Below the pieces are notes generated by a model. The model did not search any database, was not told the origin of the DNA, and worked only from the letters and a program-made list of their open reading frames with translations. Below, piece after piece: positions 24,633 to 32,228 of a DNA stretch of 34,410 nucleotides. Every line of letters begins with the position of its first letter. Position 1 is the first letter of the stretch. This stretch comes from Gemmatimonadales bacterium (GTDB lineage Bacteria; Gemmatimonadota; Gemmatimonadetes; Gemmatimonadales; GWC2-71-9). The stretch lies in the NCBI GenBank assembly GCA_025937755.1, contig JAICQR010000012.1, forward strand, positions 1 through 34,410, written 5' to 3'. Both the position numbers and the translations under genes were made by a program.

Positions 24633-26362
24633 CGGTCGCTTCCCAGCTCGACCGCCGCGCCGTTGCGCACGCGCTGGAGCAGATTGCGGAGCTGATGGAG
24701 CTGAAGGGCGAGTCGGGCTTCCGCTCCCGGTCGTTCCGCACCGCCGCCCGCGCCATTCGCTCGCTGTCTGTGGACCTGCCGACCGCGCTGGCCGAAGACA
24801 CGCTTCGCGGTGTCCGCGGTGTGGGCCCGGCCACGCTGCATGTCGTGACCGAACTCGCCGAGACCGGACGCTCGACTCTCCTGGAGGAGCTCCGGGAACA
24901 GGTGCCTCCAGGGCTGGTGGAGATGCTGCGAATCCCCGGGCTCGGTGTATCACGCATACGGCAGATCCACGACCTGCTCGACATCGATTCCGTTCCTGAG
25001 CTCGAAGCAGCCGCCCTGGATGGTCGCCTCGCATCGTTGCCCCGCTTCGGCGTCCGCACCGCGGAGAACGTTCGCGACGGAATTCGCTTCCTCCGCCGCG
25101 CCAGCACATTCCGGCTGGCCCATCATGCCGCGGACGAGGCACGAGCCCTCGCGCAAACGCTGCTGCGCCTGCCTGATGTCATCGCGGTCCATCCGGCAGG
25201 CGAAGTGCGGCGGCTGAGTGAAGTGGTTGAGTCGCTGGTGCTGGTGGTGGTGAGCAATCTTCCGCCGGCGGAACTGCTCGGCCGCCTCCGCCAGATGCCC
25301 GGCGTGGATGAAGTCCTCGAGGCCGATGAGCGTGTGGTGACCGTGCGGTTCGCCGGCGGTACCGCCGCACGCGTCATGGCGACTCCGCCCGCCAACGCCG
25401 GTGCCGTGCTGGTGCACGCCACCGGCAACGACGCCCATGTGCGGCTGCTCGAAGCCCGGGCCTCGGCCCTGGGCATGAGCCTCACCGGGGCGGCGCTGTG
25501 GCGCGGCAGCACCTTCGTCCCCACCCCCGACGAGGCCGCGCTGTACGCGGCGCTGGACCTGCCCTGGGTGCCGCCCGAATGGCGCGAAGGCACCGACGAA
25601 CTGGAGGCGGCAAGCAGCGGCACCGGATCCATGCTGGAGCGCGGGTTGCTCCGCGGGCTGCTGCACTGCCACACCCAGTATTCCGATGGCACCGGCACCG
25701 TGCGCGAACTGGCCGAGTCCTGCAAGGCCCTGGGGTACGAGTACGTCGGCATCACCGATCACAGCGGTGCGGCAGCCTACGCCGGCGGTCTCACTGCTGA
25801 TTCGCTGCTCCGCCAGGCCGATGAGATCGATGCACTCAATGCGTCCGGCATTGGCATCCGCGTGCTCAAGGGCGTCGAGGCCGACATGCTCCAGGATGGG
25901 TCGCTGGAGTATCCGCCTGCAGTTCTCGACCGGCTGGACTTCGTCATCGCCTCGGTCCACAGCCGCTTCAATCTCGATCGCGCTGCCATGACCGCGCGGA
26001 TCGTCGCCGCCATGCAGAACCCGTACGTCACCATCATCGGCCATCCCACCGGAAGGCTGCTGCTCCAGCGCAAGCCGTATGACTTCGACCTCGATGCCGT
26101 CCTGGCCACCGCGGCCGAGCGCGGCGTCGCCCTCGAGATCAACGCCGACCCGCATCGTCTCGACCTCGGCTGGCGCCACCTGGTCCGCGCCCGGGAACTG
26201 GGTGCCACGGTCTCGATCGGAGCCGATGCCCATAGTGTGGCGGGGTTGGAGAACGTTTCGTGGGGCGTGGGCATGGCTCGGAAGGCCCGCATCGAACCCT
26301 CGCAGGTGCTGAACACGCGATCCGCTGCGGACTTCGTCGCCTTTGCCCGGGCCCGGCGCTGA
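24629..26362 (+). CDS. PolX-like protein: degenerate polymerase X domain plus intact PHP domain, 577 aa
   Basis: Domain order matches bacterial PolX: N-terminal 8-kDa/HhH part (1-155) with '[20 protein letters not shown]' and 'LLRIPGLG'-type hairpins, palm/finger region (about 160-320), and C-terminal PHP nuclease (about 340-577). The PHP metal residues are complete: H346/H348/D353 ('[12 protein letters not shown]'), 'ITDHS' (D377, H378), E417 ('KGVEADM'), H444 ('SVHSRF'), H472 ('GHPTGR'), D533/H535 ('GADAHS'). In contrast the polymerase site is lost: the family 'GS.RR..ET..DLD' reads '[15 protein letters not shown]', so both aspartates are S202 and V204, and the third Asp is A246. I infer a nuclease or phosphoesterase with a DNA-binding, non-polymerising N-terminus. 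Endonuclease III follows with a 1-bp overlap, suggesting base-excision repair. Confidence 0.88.
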   Translation: MTVASQLDRRAVAHALEQIAELMELKGESGFRSRSFRTAARAIRSLSVDLPTALAEDTLRGVRGVGPATLHVVTELAETGRSTLLEELREQVPPGLVEMLRIPGLGVSRIRQIHDLLDIDSVPELEAAALDGRLASLPRFGVRTAENVRDGIRFLRRASTFRLAHHAADEARALAQTLLRLPDVIAVHPAGEVRRLSEVVESLVLVVVSNLPPAELLGRLRQMPGVDEVLEADERVVTVRFAGGTAARVMATPPANAGAVLVHATGNDAHVRLLEARASALGMSLTGAALWRGSTFVPTPDEAALYAALDLPWVPPEWREGTDELEAASSGTGSMLERGLLRGLLHCHTQYSDGTGTVRELAESCKALGYEYVGITDHSGAAAYAGGLTADSLLRQADEIDALNASGIGIRVLKGVEADMLQDGSLEYPPAVLDRLDFVIASVHSRFNLDRAAMTARIVAAMQNPYVTIIGHPTGRLLLQRKPYDFDLDAVLATAAERGVALEINADPHRLDLGWRHLVRARELGATVSIGADAHSVAGLENVSWGVGMARKARIEPSQVLNTRSAADFVAFARARR

Positions 26363-27039
26363 TGGCCACCAGGAGGATATCGACCAAGCGCGCGGCGGCC
26401 GCAAGGGAGACCTTTGCCCGGCTTTCGGCCGAGTATCCTGATGCCCACTGCGAGCTCGACCACCGCGACGCCTTCGAGCTGCTGGCCGCCACCATCCTTT
26501 CGGCGCAGTGCACCGACAAGCGGGTGAACCTCGTCACGCCCGTGCTCTTCGCCCGCTATCCCGATGCCGCAGCGCTGGCAGTGGCCAACCCGGCCGATGT
26601 CGAGGACATCATCCGGCCCACCGGTTTCTTCCGCAACAAGACGAAGAGCCTGGTCGGCATGGCGCAGGCGCTCGTGGCGGACCACGGCGGTGAGGTACCG
26701 GAATCGATGGAGCAGTTGCGGGTCCTCCCCGGCGTTGGTCGGAAGACCGCCAACGTCGTGCTCGGCAATGCCTTCGGCATCAATGAGGGCGTGGTTGTGG
26801 ACACCCACGTCGCTCGCGTTTCGGCCCGGCTGGGTCTGACCCGGCAGACCGACCCCATCAAGATCGAACGCGACCTCATGGCGCTCTTCCCCCGCGACCA
26901 GTGGGCACTCCTGTCGCACCTGCTCATCTTTCATGGCCGGCGGGTGTGCGTCGCCCGGAAACCACGCTGCGCCGAGTGCGTTCTCGCCTCGTTCTGCCCG
27001 ACTGCCCCTCGAGAGCTTCGAAAGGCAATCCACAGATGA
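26362..27039 (+). CDS. nth: Endonuclease III (DNA glycosylase/AP lyase)
   Basis: Removes oxidised pyrimidines and cleaves the abasic site in base-excision repair. 225 aa, the usual size. The helix-hairpin-helix is '[17 protein letters not shown]' with catalytic lysine K128; the catalytic aspartate is D147 in '[10 protein letters not shown]'. The 4Fe-4S cluster is complete with C196, C203, C206 and C212 (C-x6-C-x2-C-x5-C). The ATG at 26362 overlaps the polX-like stop (TGATG) and has better support than an upstream in-frame start, because residues before it do not resemble the family. The C-terminal 'AIHR' is encoded by a 9-bp repeat that runs on into the next gene. Confidence 0.96.
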   Translation: MATRRISTKRAAAARETFARLSAEYPDAHCELDHRDAFELLAATILSAQCTDKRVNLVTPVLFARYPDAAALAVANPADVEDIIRPTGFFRNKTKSLVGMAQALVADHGGEVPESMEQLRVLPGVGRKTANVVLGNAFGINEGVVVDTHVARVSARLGLTRQTDPIKIERDLMALFPRDQWALLSHLLIFHGRRVCVARKPRCAECVLASFCPTAPRELRKAIHR

Positions 27040-27066
27040 CACAGATGAAACTGCTGATGACGCTGA
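27031..27066 (+). repeat. 9-bp degenerate tandem repeat across the nth/hydrolase junction
   Basis: CACAGATGA, CACAGATGA, AACTGCTGA, TGACGCTGA. The units hold the nth stop, the next start codon (ATGA overlap) and the first ten codons of the hydrolase signal peptide, giving a periodic [11 protein letters not shown] start. In-phase 9-mers keep one reading frame open. Confidence 0.7.
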
Positions 27067-27926
27067 TGGGCCTGGCGCTCGTGCTTGGTGCGTGCTCGCC
27101 TGCAGGGGATGATGCTGGAGCGGCAGGTGATACCGCTGCCTCAAACGCGCAGGCGGCAGATGCAATTGCGCCCGGCGCGGAAGGGGCGGCGGCGCAGCTC
27201 GCTGGGTCTACTCGGCACGGCGAATGGGCGTCGATTCCCGTTGCCGGTGGCGATTCAGTTCGTGCGTGGGTGGTCTATCCCGAGCGGCCCGACCCGGCGC
27301 CGGTGGTGGTCGTCATCCACGAAATCTTCGGCCTTACCACCTGGGTGCGCTCGGTGGCGGACCAGCTCGCTGCCGAAGGCTATATCGCCATCGCGCCCGA
27401 TCTGCTCAGCGGCCACAGCATGCCCATGGCGCCCGACAGCTTCATGGCGGCGGAGGGTGGGATCGATTCGGCCATTGCCATGGTCAGCCGGCTGGATCAG
27501 GATGAGGTCATGACCCGGATCGGCGCAGTGGGCGAATGGGGCCTCGCGCTGCCGCCCGCTGCGGACACGTGGGGAGTGGTGGGGTTTTGTTGGGGGGGCA
27601 CAACGGTGCTGGCGGCCGCTGCCCTGATCCCGGGGCTCGATGCGTCGGTTGCGTACTATGGCGGCATCCAGCAGGACGAGGCTGACTTGTCGCGCACCAC
27701 GGTGCCGACGCTGGCGCTGTATGGTGGCGACGACGCGCGGGTCAATGCCACGCGCAGCTATGTGGAGGAGAGCTTCCGCGCAGCGGGAGTGGCGTTCGAG
27801 TCGGAGACCTACGAGGGTGCCGGCCACGGGTTCCTGCGGCAGCAGACGGGCCAGGACGGCGCCAACGCGCACGCCGCGGCAGCTGCGTGGCCCCGGATGC
27901 TGGGGTGGTTCGAGCGGTACCTCTAG
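27036..27926 (+). CDS. Dienelactone-hydrolase-family lipoprotein, 296 aa
   Basis: A probable lipoprotein: '[11 protein letters not shown]' gives a lipobox with C20, then a low-complexity Ala/Gly/Asp linker to about residue 55. The catalytic domain has the DLH pattern: '[20 protein letters not shown]' with the family HE.FGL, '[12 protein letters not shown]', nucleophile C185 in 'VGFCWGGTT', D232 in 'YGGDDARV' and H264 in 'GAGHGFLR'. A cysteine nucleophile with C-D-H triad is typical for dienelactone hydrolases; the substrate of a periplasmic version is unknown. The ATG at 27036 overlaps the nth stop; an in-frame ATG at 27045 is also possible. Its stop overlaps the convergent DUF1707-type gene in the tetramer CTAG. 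Confidence 0.9.
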   Translation: MTQMKLLMTLMGLALVLGACSPAGDDAGAAGDTAASNAQAADAIAPGAEGAAAQLAGSTRHGEWASIPVAGGDSVRAWVVYPERPDPAPVVVVIHEIFGLTTWVRSVADQLAAEGYIAIAPDLLSGHSMPMAPDSFMAAEGGIDSAIAMVSRLDQDEVMTRIGAVGEWGLALPPAADTWGVVGFCWGGTTVLAAAALIPGLDASVAYYGGIQQDEADLSRTTVPTLALYGGDDARVNATRSYVEESFRAAGVAFESETYEGAGHGFLRQQTGQDGANAHAAAAAWPRMLGWFERYL

Positions 27927-28618
27927 TCCAGTCCCTCGCGCTTGCGGTTGAAGAACCCCTTGATGCCGGTGAAGTGATCGGGGGGAAACGCCTCGGTAGA
28001 CAGCCGCTGCCGCACATCCACGCTACCGAATCGCACCGTGCCGAACAGCTGCACCACCAGCCCGTTCGGCTCGGCGCCGTGGCCGCCTTTCATGTTGACC
28101 TTGCCGCCACCGATGAAGTCCTCGATCTCGTTCTCGATCCGGGTGCCGACCGGCACCACCAGCTTGAGTTCGCCCAGCGTCACGTCCACATCGATCAGCA
28201 GCGTGTCCCACGTGAACAGCGCGTCGCGCAGGTCAATGAGCAGTTCGCCCATGATCACCTTGGTCTCGATCTCGTAGGGAACAACCCACTGCCCTCGCCG
28301 CTTGGTGCTGGCGAAGATCGCGGTCATCCGGAGGCTCTGCGGCGCCTGCGACGCTGGCGCATACGACTCGAGCGAAATCTCCCTGGGGCCGTCCGGCGTA
28401 TCACGTCCCGCTTCCCACTTCCCACTTCCCACTTCCCACTTTGTAGTCCCCACTTCCAGGTCGGCGATCAATTGGCCGATTGCCGCAGGCGTTGGCGCCT
28501 CCCGCACCAGCGTCAGCCGCTGCTCGAACAAATCCACCGAGAGAATGCCCTGGGCCTGCGCCAGGCAAAGCTGGTGAATCGCTTCGCGCCGCCGATCCTC
28601 GAGTTCGTGTCCGGTCAT
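27923..28618 (-). CDS. DUF1707 / LiaF-like protein with in-frame heptamer insert, 231 aa
   Basis: The N-terminal part (about 5-53, 'REAIHQLCLAQAQGILSVDL' to 'AAIGQLIADL') is a DUF1707/SHOCT-like helical domain. The C-terminal part (about 95-210, 'ETKVIMGELLIDLRDAL', 'LLIDVDVTLGELKLVVPVG') is a LiaF/toastrack-like beta domain seen in envelope-stress proteins. No TM helix is visible. Residues about 57-72 ('GTTKWEVGSGKWEAGR') are encoded by a (CTTCCCA)n array and look like a recent insertion in the linker. I prefer the ATG at 28618 over one at 28642, since a TATATT box lies exactly 7 nt upstream of it, consistent with leaderless expression. Divergent from the YyaL-type gene. Confidence 0.85.
   Translation of the reverse strand: MTGHELEDRRREAIHQLCLAQAQGILSVDLFEQRLTLVREAPTPAAIGQLIADLEVGTTKWEVGSGKWEAGRDTPDGPREISLESYAPASQAPQSLRMTAIFASTKRRGQWVVPYEIETKVIMGELLIDLRDALFTWDTLLIDVDVTLGELKLVVPVGTRIENEIEDFIGGGKVNMKGGHGAEPNGLVVQLFGTVRFGSVDVRQRLSTEAFPPDHFTGIKGFFNRKREGLD
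28411..28459 (-). repeat. 7-bp array (CTTCCCA)n inside a coding sequence
   Basis: Four perfect CTTCCCA units (28411-28438) followed by three degenerate ones (CTTTGTA, GTCCCCA, CTTCCAG). Read on the coding strand as TGGGAAG it contains no stop codon and encodes a KWEVGSG-type peptide between two domains of the DUF1707-type protein. Confidence 0.92.
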
Positions 28619-28625
28619 GGCCGGG

Positions 28626-28633
28626 AATATACT
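28626..28633. promoter_or_regulatory. Overlapping divergent -10 boxes, likely leaderless pair
   Basis: TATACT (28628-28633) on the plus strand ends 7 nt before the ATG at 28641. TATATT on the minus strand (complement of 28626-28631) ends 7 nt before the ATG at 28618. Neither gene has a ribosome binding site. The symmetric spacing fits two transcripts starting at their own ATG. The -35 hexamers are weak. Confidence 0.5.
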
Positions 28634-28640
28634 TCGAACC

Positions 28641-30725
28641 ATGAACCACCTCGACGAGGCCGCTTCACCCTATCTGCGCAGTGCGGCGCACCAGCCGATC
28701 CACTGGCGTGCATGGTCGCCGGAGGCGTTCGCCGAGGCCAAGGCTGGCGATCGCCCCATCCTGCTCGACATCGGTGCCGTATGGTGCCATTGGTGCCATG
28801 TGATGGATCGGGAGACCTACGAGGACGCCGGCATCGCCGAGCTGTTGAATGCCAGCTTCACCTGCATCAAGGTGGATCGCGACGAGCGGCCCGACGTGGA
28901 TGCCCGTTACCAGCGCGCTGTCCAGGCGCTGACCGGCCAGGGTGGCTGGCCCCTCACCGTATTTCTCGATCCCGGCGGCGAGCCGTTCTTCGGAGGTACC
29001 TACTTCCCGCCCGACGACCGCTTCGGGCGGCCCGGGTTTCGCACGGTACTGAAGAGCGTACTGGCCGCATGGCGCGACCGGCGTCCCCAGGTTGCCGCGC
29101 AGGCGAGCGCCGTGCGACGGGCGGTTGCTGAATCTTCGCGGGCCGGGAGCGGTGAGATCACCGGCGCGATATTCGAGGAAGCCGAGCAGTTGCTGCATCG
29201 GGTGTTCGACCAGACGCACGGCGGCTTCGGCTCCCAGCCCAAGTTTCCCCATCCAGCCGCACTGCTCCTGCTGACCGATCGCTGGCGCTCCACCGGCTCC
29301 GCCGATGCTCGCGAGATGGTGACGCGAACCCTCACCGGCATGGCGCTGGGTGGCATCCACGACCAGATCGGCGGGGGGTTCCATCGCTACAGCGTGGACG
29401 CCGAGTGGATCGTGCCCCATTTCGAGAAGATGTCCTACGACAACTCCGAGTTGTTGCGCGCGTATGTGGAGGGATGGGCGGCATTCGGTGATCCACTCCA
29501 TCGTGCCGCGGCTGGGGGCATCGTCCGCTGGGTGCGCGAGGTGATGGCCATCGAGGGCGGCGGCTACGCCGCCAGCCAGGATGCCGATGTCGGGCTGGAG
29601 GACGACGGCGATTACTTCACGTGGACTCGCGCCGAAGCCGCTGCCGCCGTCGGCGCTGCGGACTTCGAGGTCGCCGCTGCGGTGTGGGACATCGGCACCG
29701 CCGGCGAGATGCATCACGCCCCCGACCGCAACGTGCTGTTCGTCGGGGAATCGGTGGAGCACTATGCCCGGCGAACCGGCAAGCCCGAGGTGGCGGTCAC
29801 GTCATCGCTCGTGCGCGCAGCCGATGCGCTGCGGGAAGTACGTGCGGCTCGCCCCACGCCCTTCGTCGATCCGACCCGCTACACCGGCTGGAATGCCATG
29901 ATGGCGTCCGCCCTGCTCCGCGCCGGAATCGTGCTGGAGAACCGCTGGGCGGAGGAGCACGCGCTCGCCACCCTCGCGCGGATCCGGGGCGAGGCGGCCG
30001 AGACGGACCACGTGCCCCACGATCCCGCTGGCGCCATCAGCGGTCTGCTGGAGGACCAGCTGCAGTGCGCCATGGCGGCGCTGGACGCGTTCGAAGCGAG
30101 CCAGGATCGCGCCTGGCTCGACTGGGCCCTCGCGCTGGCGCAGCGCACCTGGCGCGACCACGCGGCCCAGGACGGCGCGCTGGAGGACCTCGCGCGCGGC
30201 GCTGGCCGCGAGGGCCTCCTCAGCGCGCCGATCCGCCCGGCGGATGATGCGCCGACGCCCTCACCCAACGGCATTGGCGCGCTGCTGGCACTGCGGCTCG
30301 CGGCACACACCGGAGACGGCGAATGGCACCGTCGCGCCGAACGGATCATCTCCTTGTTCGGTGCCGAGTCGGCCGCGTCACCCTTGCACCGGGCCACGCT
30401 GCTCCTTGCCGCCGCATGGTTGCTGGGCGACGTCACCCACCTCGTGATAGTGGGCCGCCGCGACGACCCTGCCGCAGTTGTCATGCATCGCGCTGCCGTG
30501 GCTTCGTCCGTGGCGCACCGGGTCATCCGGTGGCTGGCGCCGGGCGACCCGCGCGCGGGGTTGCCGGACTCGCTCATCGCGCTTCTGAACGTTGCGTCGG
30601 AGGCCGTCGCCACGGGCTACTGCTGCACCGGCACCAGCTGCCGCGCGCCAGTGAAGAACGTGGAGGAGTGGCACGATCTGCTTGCCGAACTCTCATCGAA
30701 CGGAGCACCGCATGGGCACGCGTGA
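28641..30725 (+). CDS. YyaL/DUF255 thioredoxin-fold protein with glycosidase-like barrel, 694 aa
   Basis: The N-terminal thioredoxin-like domain (1-160) has the family opening 'ASPYLRSAAHQPIHW' and a C49-x-x-C52 motif in 'GAVWCHWCHVMDRETYED', then 'CIKVDRDERPDVDARY' and 'GQGGWPLTVFLDPGGEPFFG'. The rest is an alpha/alpha-barrel of the type found in N-acylglucosamine epimerases ('GGFGSQPKFPHPAALLLL', 'DQIGGGFHRYSVDAEWIVPH', 'GGYAASQDADV'). Human spermatogenesis-associated protein 20 belongs to the same family; the enzymatic role is not established. No signal peptide, so cytoplasmic. The start at 28641 fits the conserved N-terminus and the -10 spacing. The next gene overlaps its end by 14 bp. 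Confidence 0.93.
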   Translation: MNHLDEAASPYLRSAAHQPIHWRAWSPEAFAEAKAGDRPILLDIGAVWCHWCHVMDRETYEDAGIAELLNASFTCIKVDRDERPDVDARYQRAVQALTGQGGWPLTVFLDPGGEPFFGGTYFPPDDRFGRPGFRTVLKSVLAAWRDRRPQVAAQASAVRRAVAESSRAGSGEITGAIFEEAEQLLHRVFDQTHGGFGSQPKFPHPAALLLLTDRWRSTGSADAREMVTRTLTGMALGGIHDQIGGGFHRYSVDAEWIVPHFEKMSYDNSELLRAYVEGWAAFGDPLHRAAAGGIVRWVREVMAIEGGGYAASQDADVGLEDDGDYFTWTRAEAAAAVGAADFEVAAAVWDIGTAGEMHHAPDRNVLFVGESVEHYARRTGKPEVAVTSSLVRAADALREVRAARPTPFVDPTRYTGWNAMMASALLRAGIVLENRWAEEHALATLARIRGEAAETDHVPHDPAGAISGLLEDQLQCAMAALDAFEASQDRAWLDWALALAQRTWRDHAAQDGALEDLARGAGREGLLSAPIRPADDAPTPSPNGIGALLALRLAAHTGDGEWHRRAERIISLFGAESAASPLHRATLLLAAAWLLGDVTHLVIVGRRDDPAAVVMHRAAVASSVAHRVIRWLAPGDPRAGLPDSLIALLNVASEAVATGYCCTGTSCRAPVKNVEEWHDLLAELSSNGAPHGHA

Positions 30726-31305
30726 CCCCCGGGTGGACGCATACATCGAGCGCTCGGCACCGTTCGCCCAGCCGATTCTCGAGCACATTCGGTCGGTAAT
30801 GCACGAGGCCTGCCCCGACGTGGAAGAGACCATGAAGTGGAGCATGCCCCACTTCATGTACCACGGCATGCTGGGCGGGATGTCGGCCTTCAAGGCGCAT
30901 TGCGCCTTCGGCTTCTGGAAGGGAACGCTGATAGTCCCGGAACAGGAGGAGGCAGCGATGGGTCAGTTCGGCCGGATCGAGAGCATCAAGGACCTGCCGC
31001 CTCGGCGCAAGTTCGTCGGCTACGTGAAGAAGGCGATGAAGCTCAATGAGGAAGGCGTCGCCGCACCGCGGGCCGCCCGCTCCAGGCCGAAGAAGCCGCT
31101 GCCCATGCCGTCGGATCTGGCCAAGGCACTCGGCCGCAACAGGAAGGCCAGGGCCACCTTCGATGCCTTCCCGCCCAGCCATCGTCGCGAGTATATCGAG
31201 TGGATCACCGAGGCAAAGCGAGAGGACACCCGGGCCCGTCGAGTGGACCAGGCGGTCGAATGGATGGCCGATGGCAAGTCGCGGAATTGGAAGTACCAGA
31301 AATGA
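30712..31305 (+). CDS. DUF1801/YdeI-family protein, 197 aa
   Basis: The N-terminal part (about 1-115) is a DUF1801 (iron-chaperone frataxin-like fold) domain: 'VDAYIERSAPFAQPILEHIR' then 'VEETMKWSMPHFMYHGMLGG', where 'KW..P.F.Y.G...' is the family signature, and 'KAHCAFGFWKG'. The C-terminal part (about 130-197) is a YdeI/OmdA-like bacteriocin-protection domain: 'LAKALGRNRKARATFDAFPP' and 'HRREYIEWITEAKREDTRARR'. Function is not established. The ATG lies inside the upstream yyaL-type gene and is preceded by CGGAG about 7 nt upstream. Confidence 0.9.
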   Translation: MGTRDPRVDAYIERSAPFAQPILEHIRSVMHEACPDVEETMKWSMPHFMYHGMLGGMSAFKAHCAFGFWKGTLIVPEQEEAAMGQFGRIESIKDLPPRRKFVGYVKKAMKLNEEGVAAPRAARSRPKKPLPMPSDLAKALGRNRKARATFDAFPPSHRREYIEWITEAKREDTRARRVDQAVEWMADGKSRNWKYQK

Positions 31306-31345
31306 ACGGCTGGAACCCCGGGCCTGCCGCTAGTACCATACGAGG

Positions 31346-31672
31346 GTGACCGTAAGCCCTGGACTCAAGCGAATCCGCCAGAGCCTGATCCTGATGCTGC
31401 TGGGACTGGTGCCGATGTTCCTGTGGCTGCTGCTGATCGCGCCCACGGCGCTGATGCCGGGCGGGCTCTCGCCCGGCGCCGCGGCGGTGCTGTTCGGACT
31501 TTCCGGCGGCATCACGGTGCTGTCGCTCGTGGCCTATCGCGAGCTGACGGCGGTGCGGCTGGATGCGGGCGCCCCCGAGCGGCCCATGGCGGCGATCATT
31601 GCGATGTTCGCGGTTGCTGGCGCAGTATTTTCGCTGGTGGTGTTGCTGTATGGAGTGCGCCGGCTGATGTAG
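31346..31672 (+). CDS. Small three-TM membrane protein, 108 aa
   Basis: Three hydrophobic helices at about 14-36 ('LILMLLGLVPMFLWLLLIA'), 45-62 and 83-104 ('IIAMFAVAGAVFSLVVLLYG') with a positively charged end 'GVRRLM'. No family is recognised. The start is GTG at 31346, 40 bp after the previous stop. A TACCAT box ends 6 nt before it and no strong ribosome site is seen, so this may be another leaderless gene. Two GAGG-like bases before the GTG (CGAGG, 31341-31345) are too close to serve as a normal Shine-Dalgarno. Confidence 0.65.
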   Translation: MTVSPGLKRIRQSLILMLLGLVPMFLWLLLIAPTALMPGGLSPGAAAVLFGLSGGITVLSLVAYRELTAVRLDAGAPERPMAAIIAMFAVAGAVFSLVVLLYGVRRLM

Positions 31673-31700
31673 CCGGAGGGCAATATCGAGCGAAAGGCGA

Positions 31701-31729
31701 AGTAGCGGCCCGGACGGCAAGCCACTACT
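31701..31729 (+). terminator. Hairpin after the three-TM gene
   Basis: AGTAG-c-GGC pairs with GCC-a-CTACT (one C-A mismatch) around an 11-nt loop, followed by CTACCCC. A weak terminator candidate. The rest of the 127-bp gap up to 31799 shows only the GGAG ribosome site of the next gene. Confidence 0.4.
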
Positions 31730-31799
31730 CTACCCCATCGTCTCTCCGAGGGCCTGGCGCCCCGGCAAGCGGTCCGTCATCACTCTTCTGGAGCATGTC

Positions 31800-31979
31800 A
31801 TGGCAACTCGTCTCGAAAAGACCATCAAGCGCGAGCTCGAGCTCGACGGCAATCTCTACACCGTGGCGATCGGTCCGGAGGGGATCAAGATGACGCCCAA
31901 GGGCGGCCGCAAGGGCACCGAGTTGACCTGGCGCCAGGTGCTGGGCAGCGCCGCCGCGCCTGAGTCCGCCGGCTTCTAG
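31800..31979 (+). CDS. Conserved-looking small basic protein, 59 aa
   Basis: The frame encodes 'MATRLEKTIKRELELDGN' then 'LYTVAIGPEGIKMTPKGG', 'RKGTELTWRQVLGSAAA' and a short tail. The order K-R-E-[VLI]-E-[IL]-[DN]-G-x-x-Y-T-V-x-I-x-P-[ED]-G-[ILV]-K, then KG-R-K-G-x-E-x-[TS]-W, recurs in small conserved hypothetical proteins of many bacteria, in my recollection, so I take it as a genuine gene. It looks like a four-stranded basic fold that might bind nucleic acid; this is inference. GGAG at 31790-31793 precedes the ATG by 6 nt. A large hairpin follows the stop. Confidence 0.75.
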   Translation: MATRLEKTIKRELELDGNLYTVAIGPEGIKMTPKGGRKGTELTWRQVLGSAAAPESAGF

Positions 31980-31992
31980 CTCGCTCGAGGTT

Positions 31993-32036
31993 GCGCCGGC
32001 CGGAAGGAGCCCTCGGGTTCCCTTCGCGGTCGGCGC
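31993..32036 (+). terminator. Large hairpin between the 59-aa gene and the DUF2007 gene
   Basis: GCGCCG (31993-31998) pairs with CGGCGC (32031-32036), and the stem continues through CCG/CGG and GAAGG/CCTTC with one wobble and one bulged G, around a 13-nt loop. About 15 bp in total. It ends 6 nt before the DUF2007 ATG and covers any ribosome site, so it could end transcription or control translation. Confidence 0.55.
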
Positions 32037-32042
32037 ACTCAC

Positions 32043-32228
32043 ATGAAGCAGGTGTACATCGCCTCGGGCCCGGCCGACGCCGAATTTATCCGCGCCCTGC
32101 TCCGCGCCGAAGGCATCGGCGCGGTGGTGCAGGGCGATAGCGCGCTGCCCTCCGCCCCACTCCCCTCCGTCTGGGTGCCGGACGAAGACGTACCCCGAGC
32201 CCGCGAATTGCTTGACGATTCGGCGTGA
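32043..32228 (+). CDS. DUF2007 putative signal-transducing protein, 61 aa
   Basis: A single small ferredoxin-like DUF2007 domain. The pattern 'VYIASGPADAEFIRALLRAE' with 'GIGAVVQGD' and 'VWVPDEDVPRARELLDD' is the full family signature (v....d..eA..i...L...gI...v.g........p.v.V...d...A..ll). These domains are thought to bind small ligands or act in signalling; no biochemical role is firmly known. No clear ribosome site is seen because a hairpin precedes the ATG. Its stop overlaps the GTG of the next gene by 4 bp (GTGA). Confidence 0.85.
   Translation: MKQVYIASGPADAEFIRALLRAEGIGAVVQGDSALPSAPLPSVWVPDEDVPRARELLDDSA

Noticed and set aside
26260-26361. Longer N-terminus of endonuclease III starting at 26260.
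   Set aside because: The extra 34 residues overlap the polX-like gene and look like an out-of-frame shadow; the coupled ATG at 26362 fits the family.
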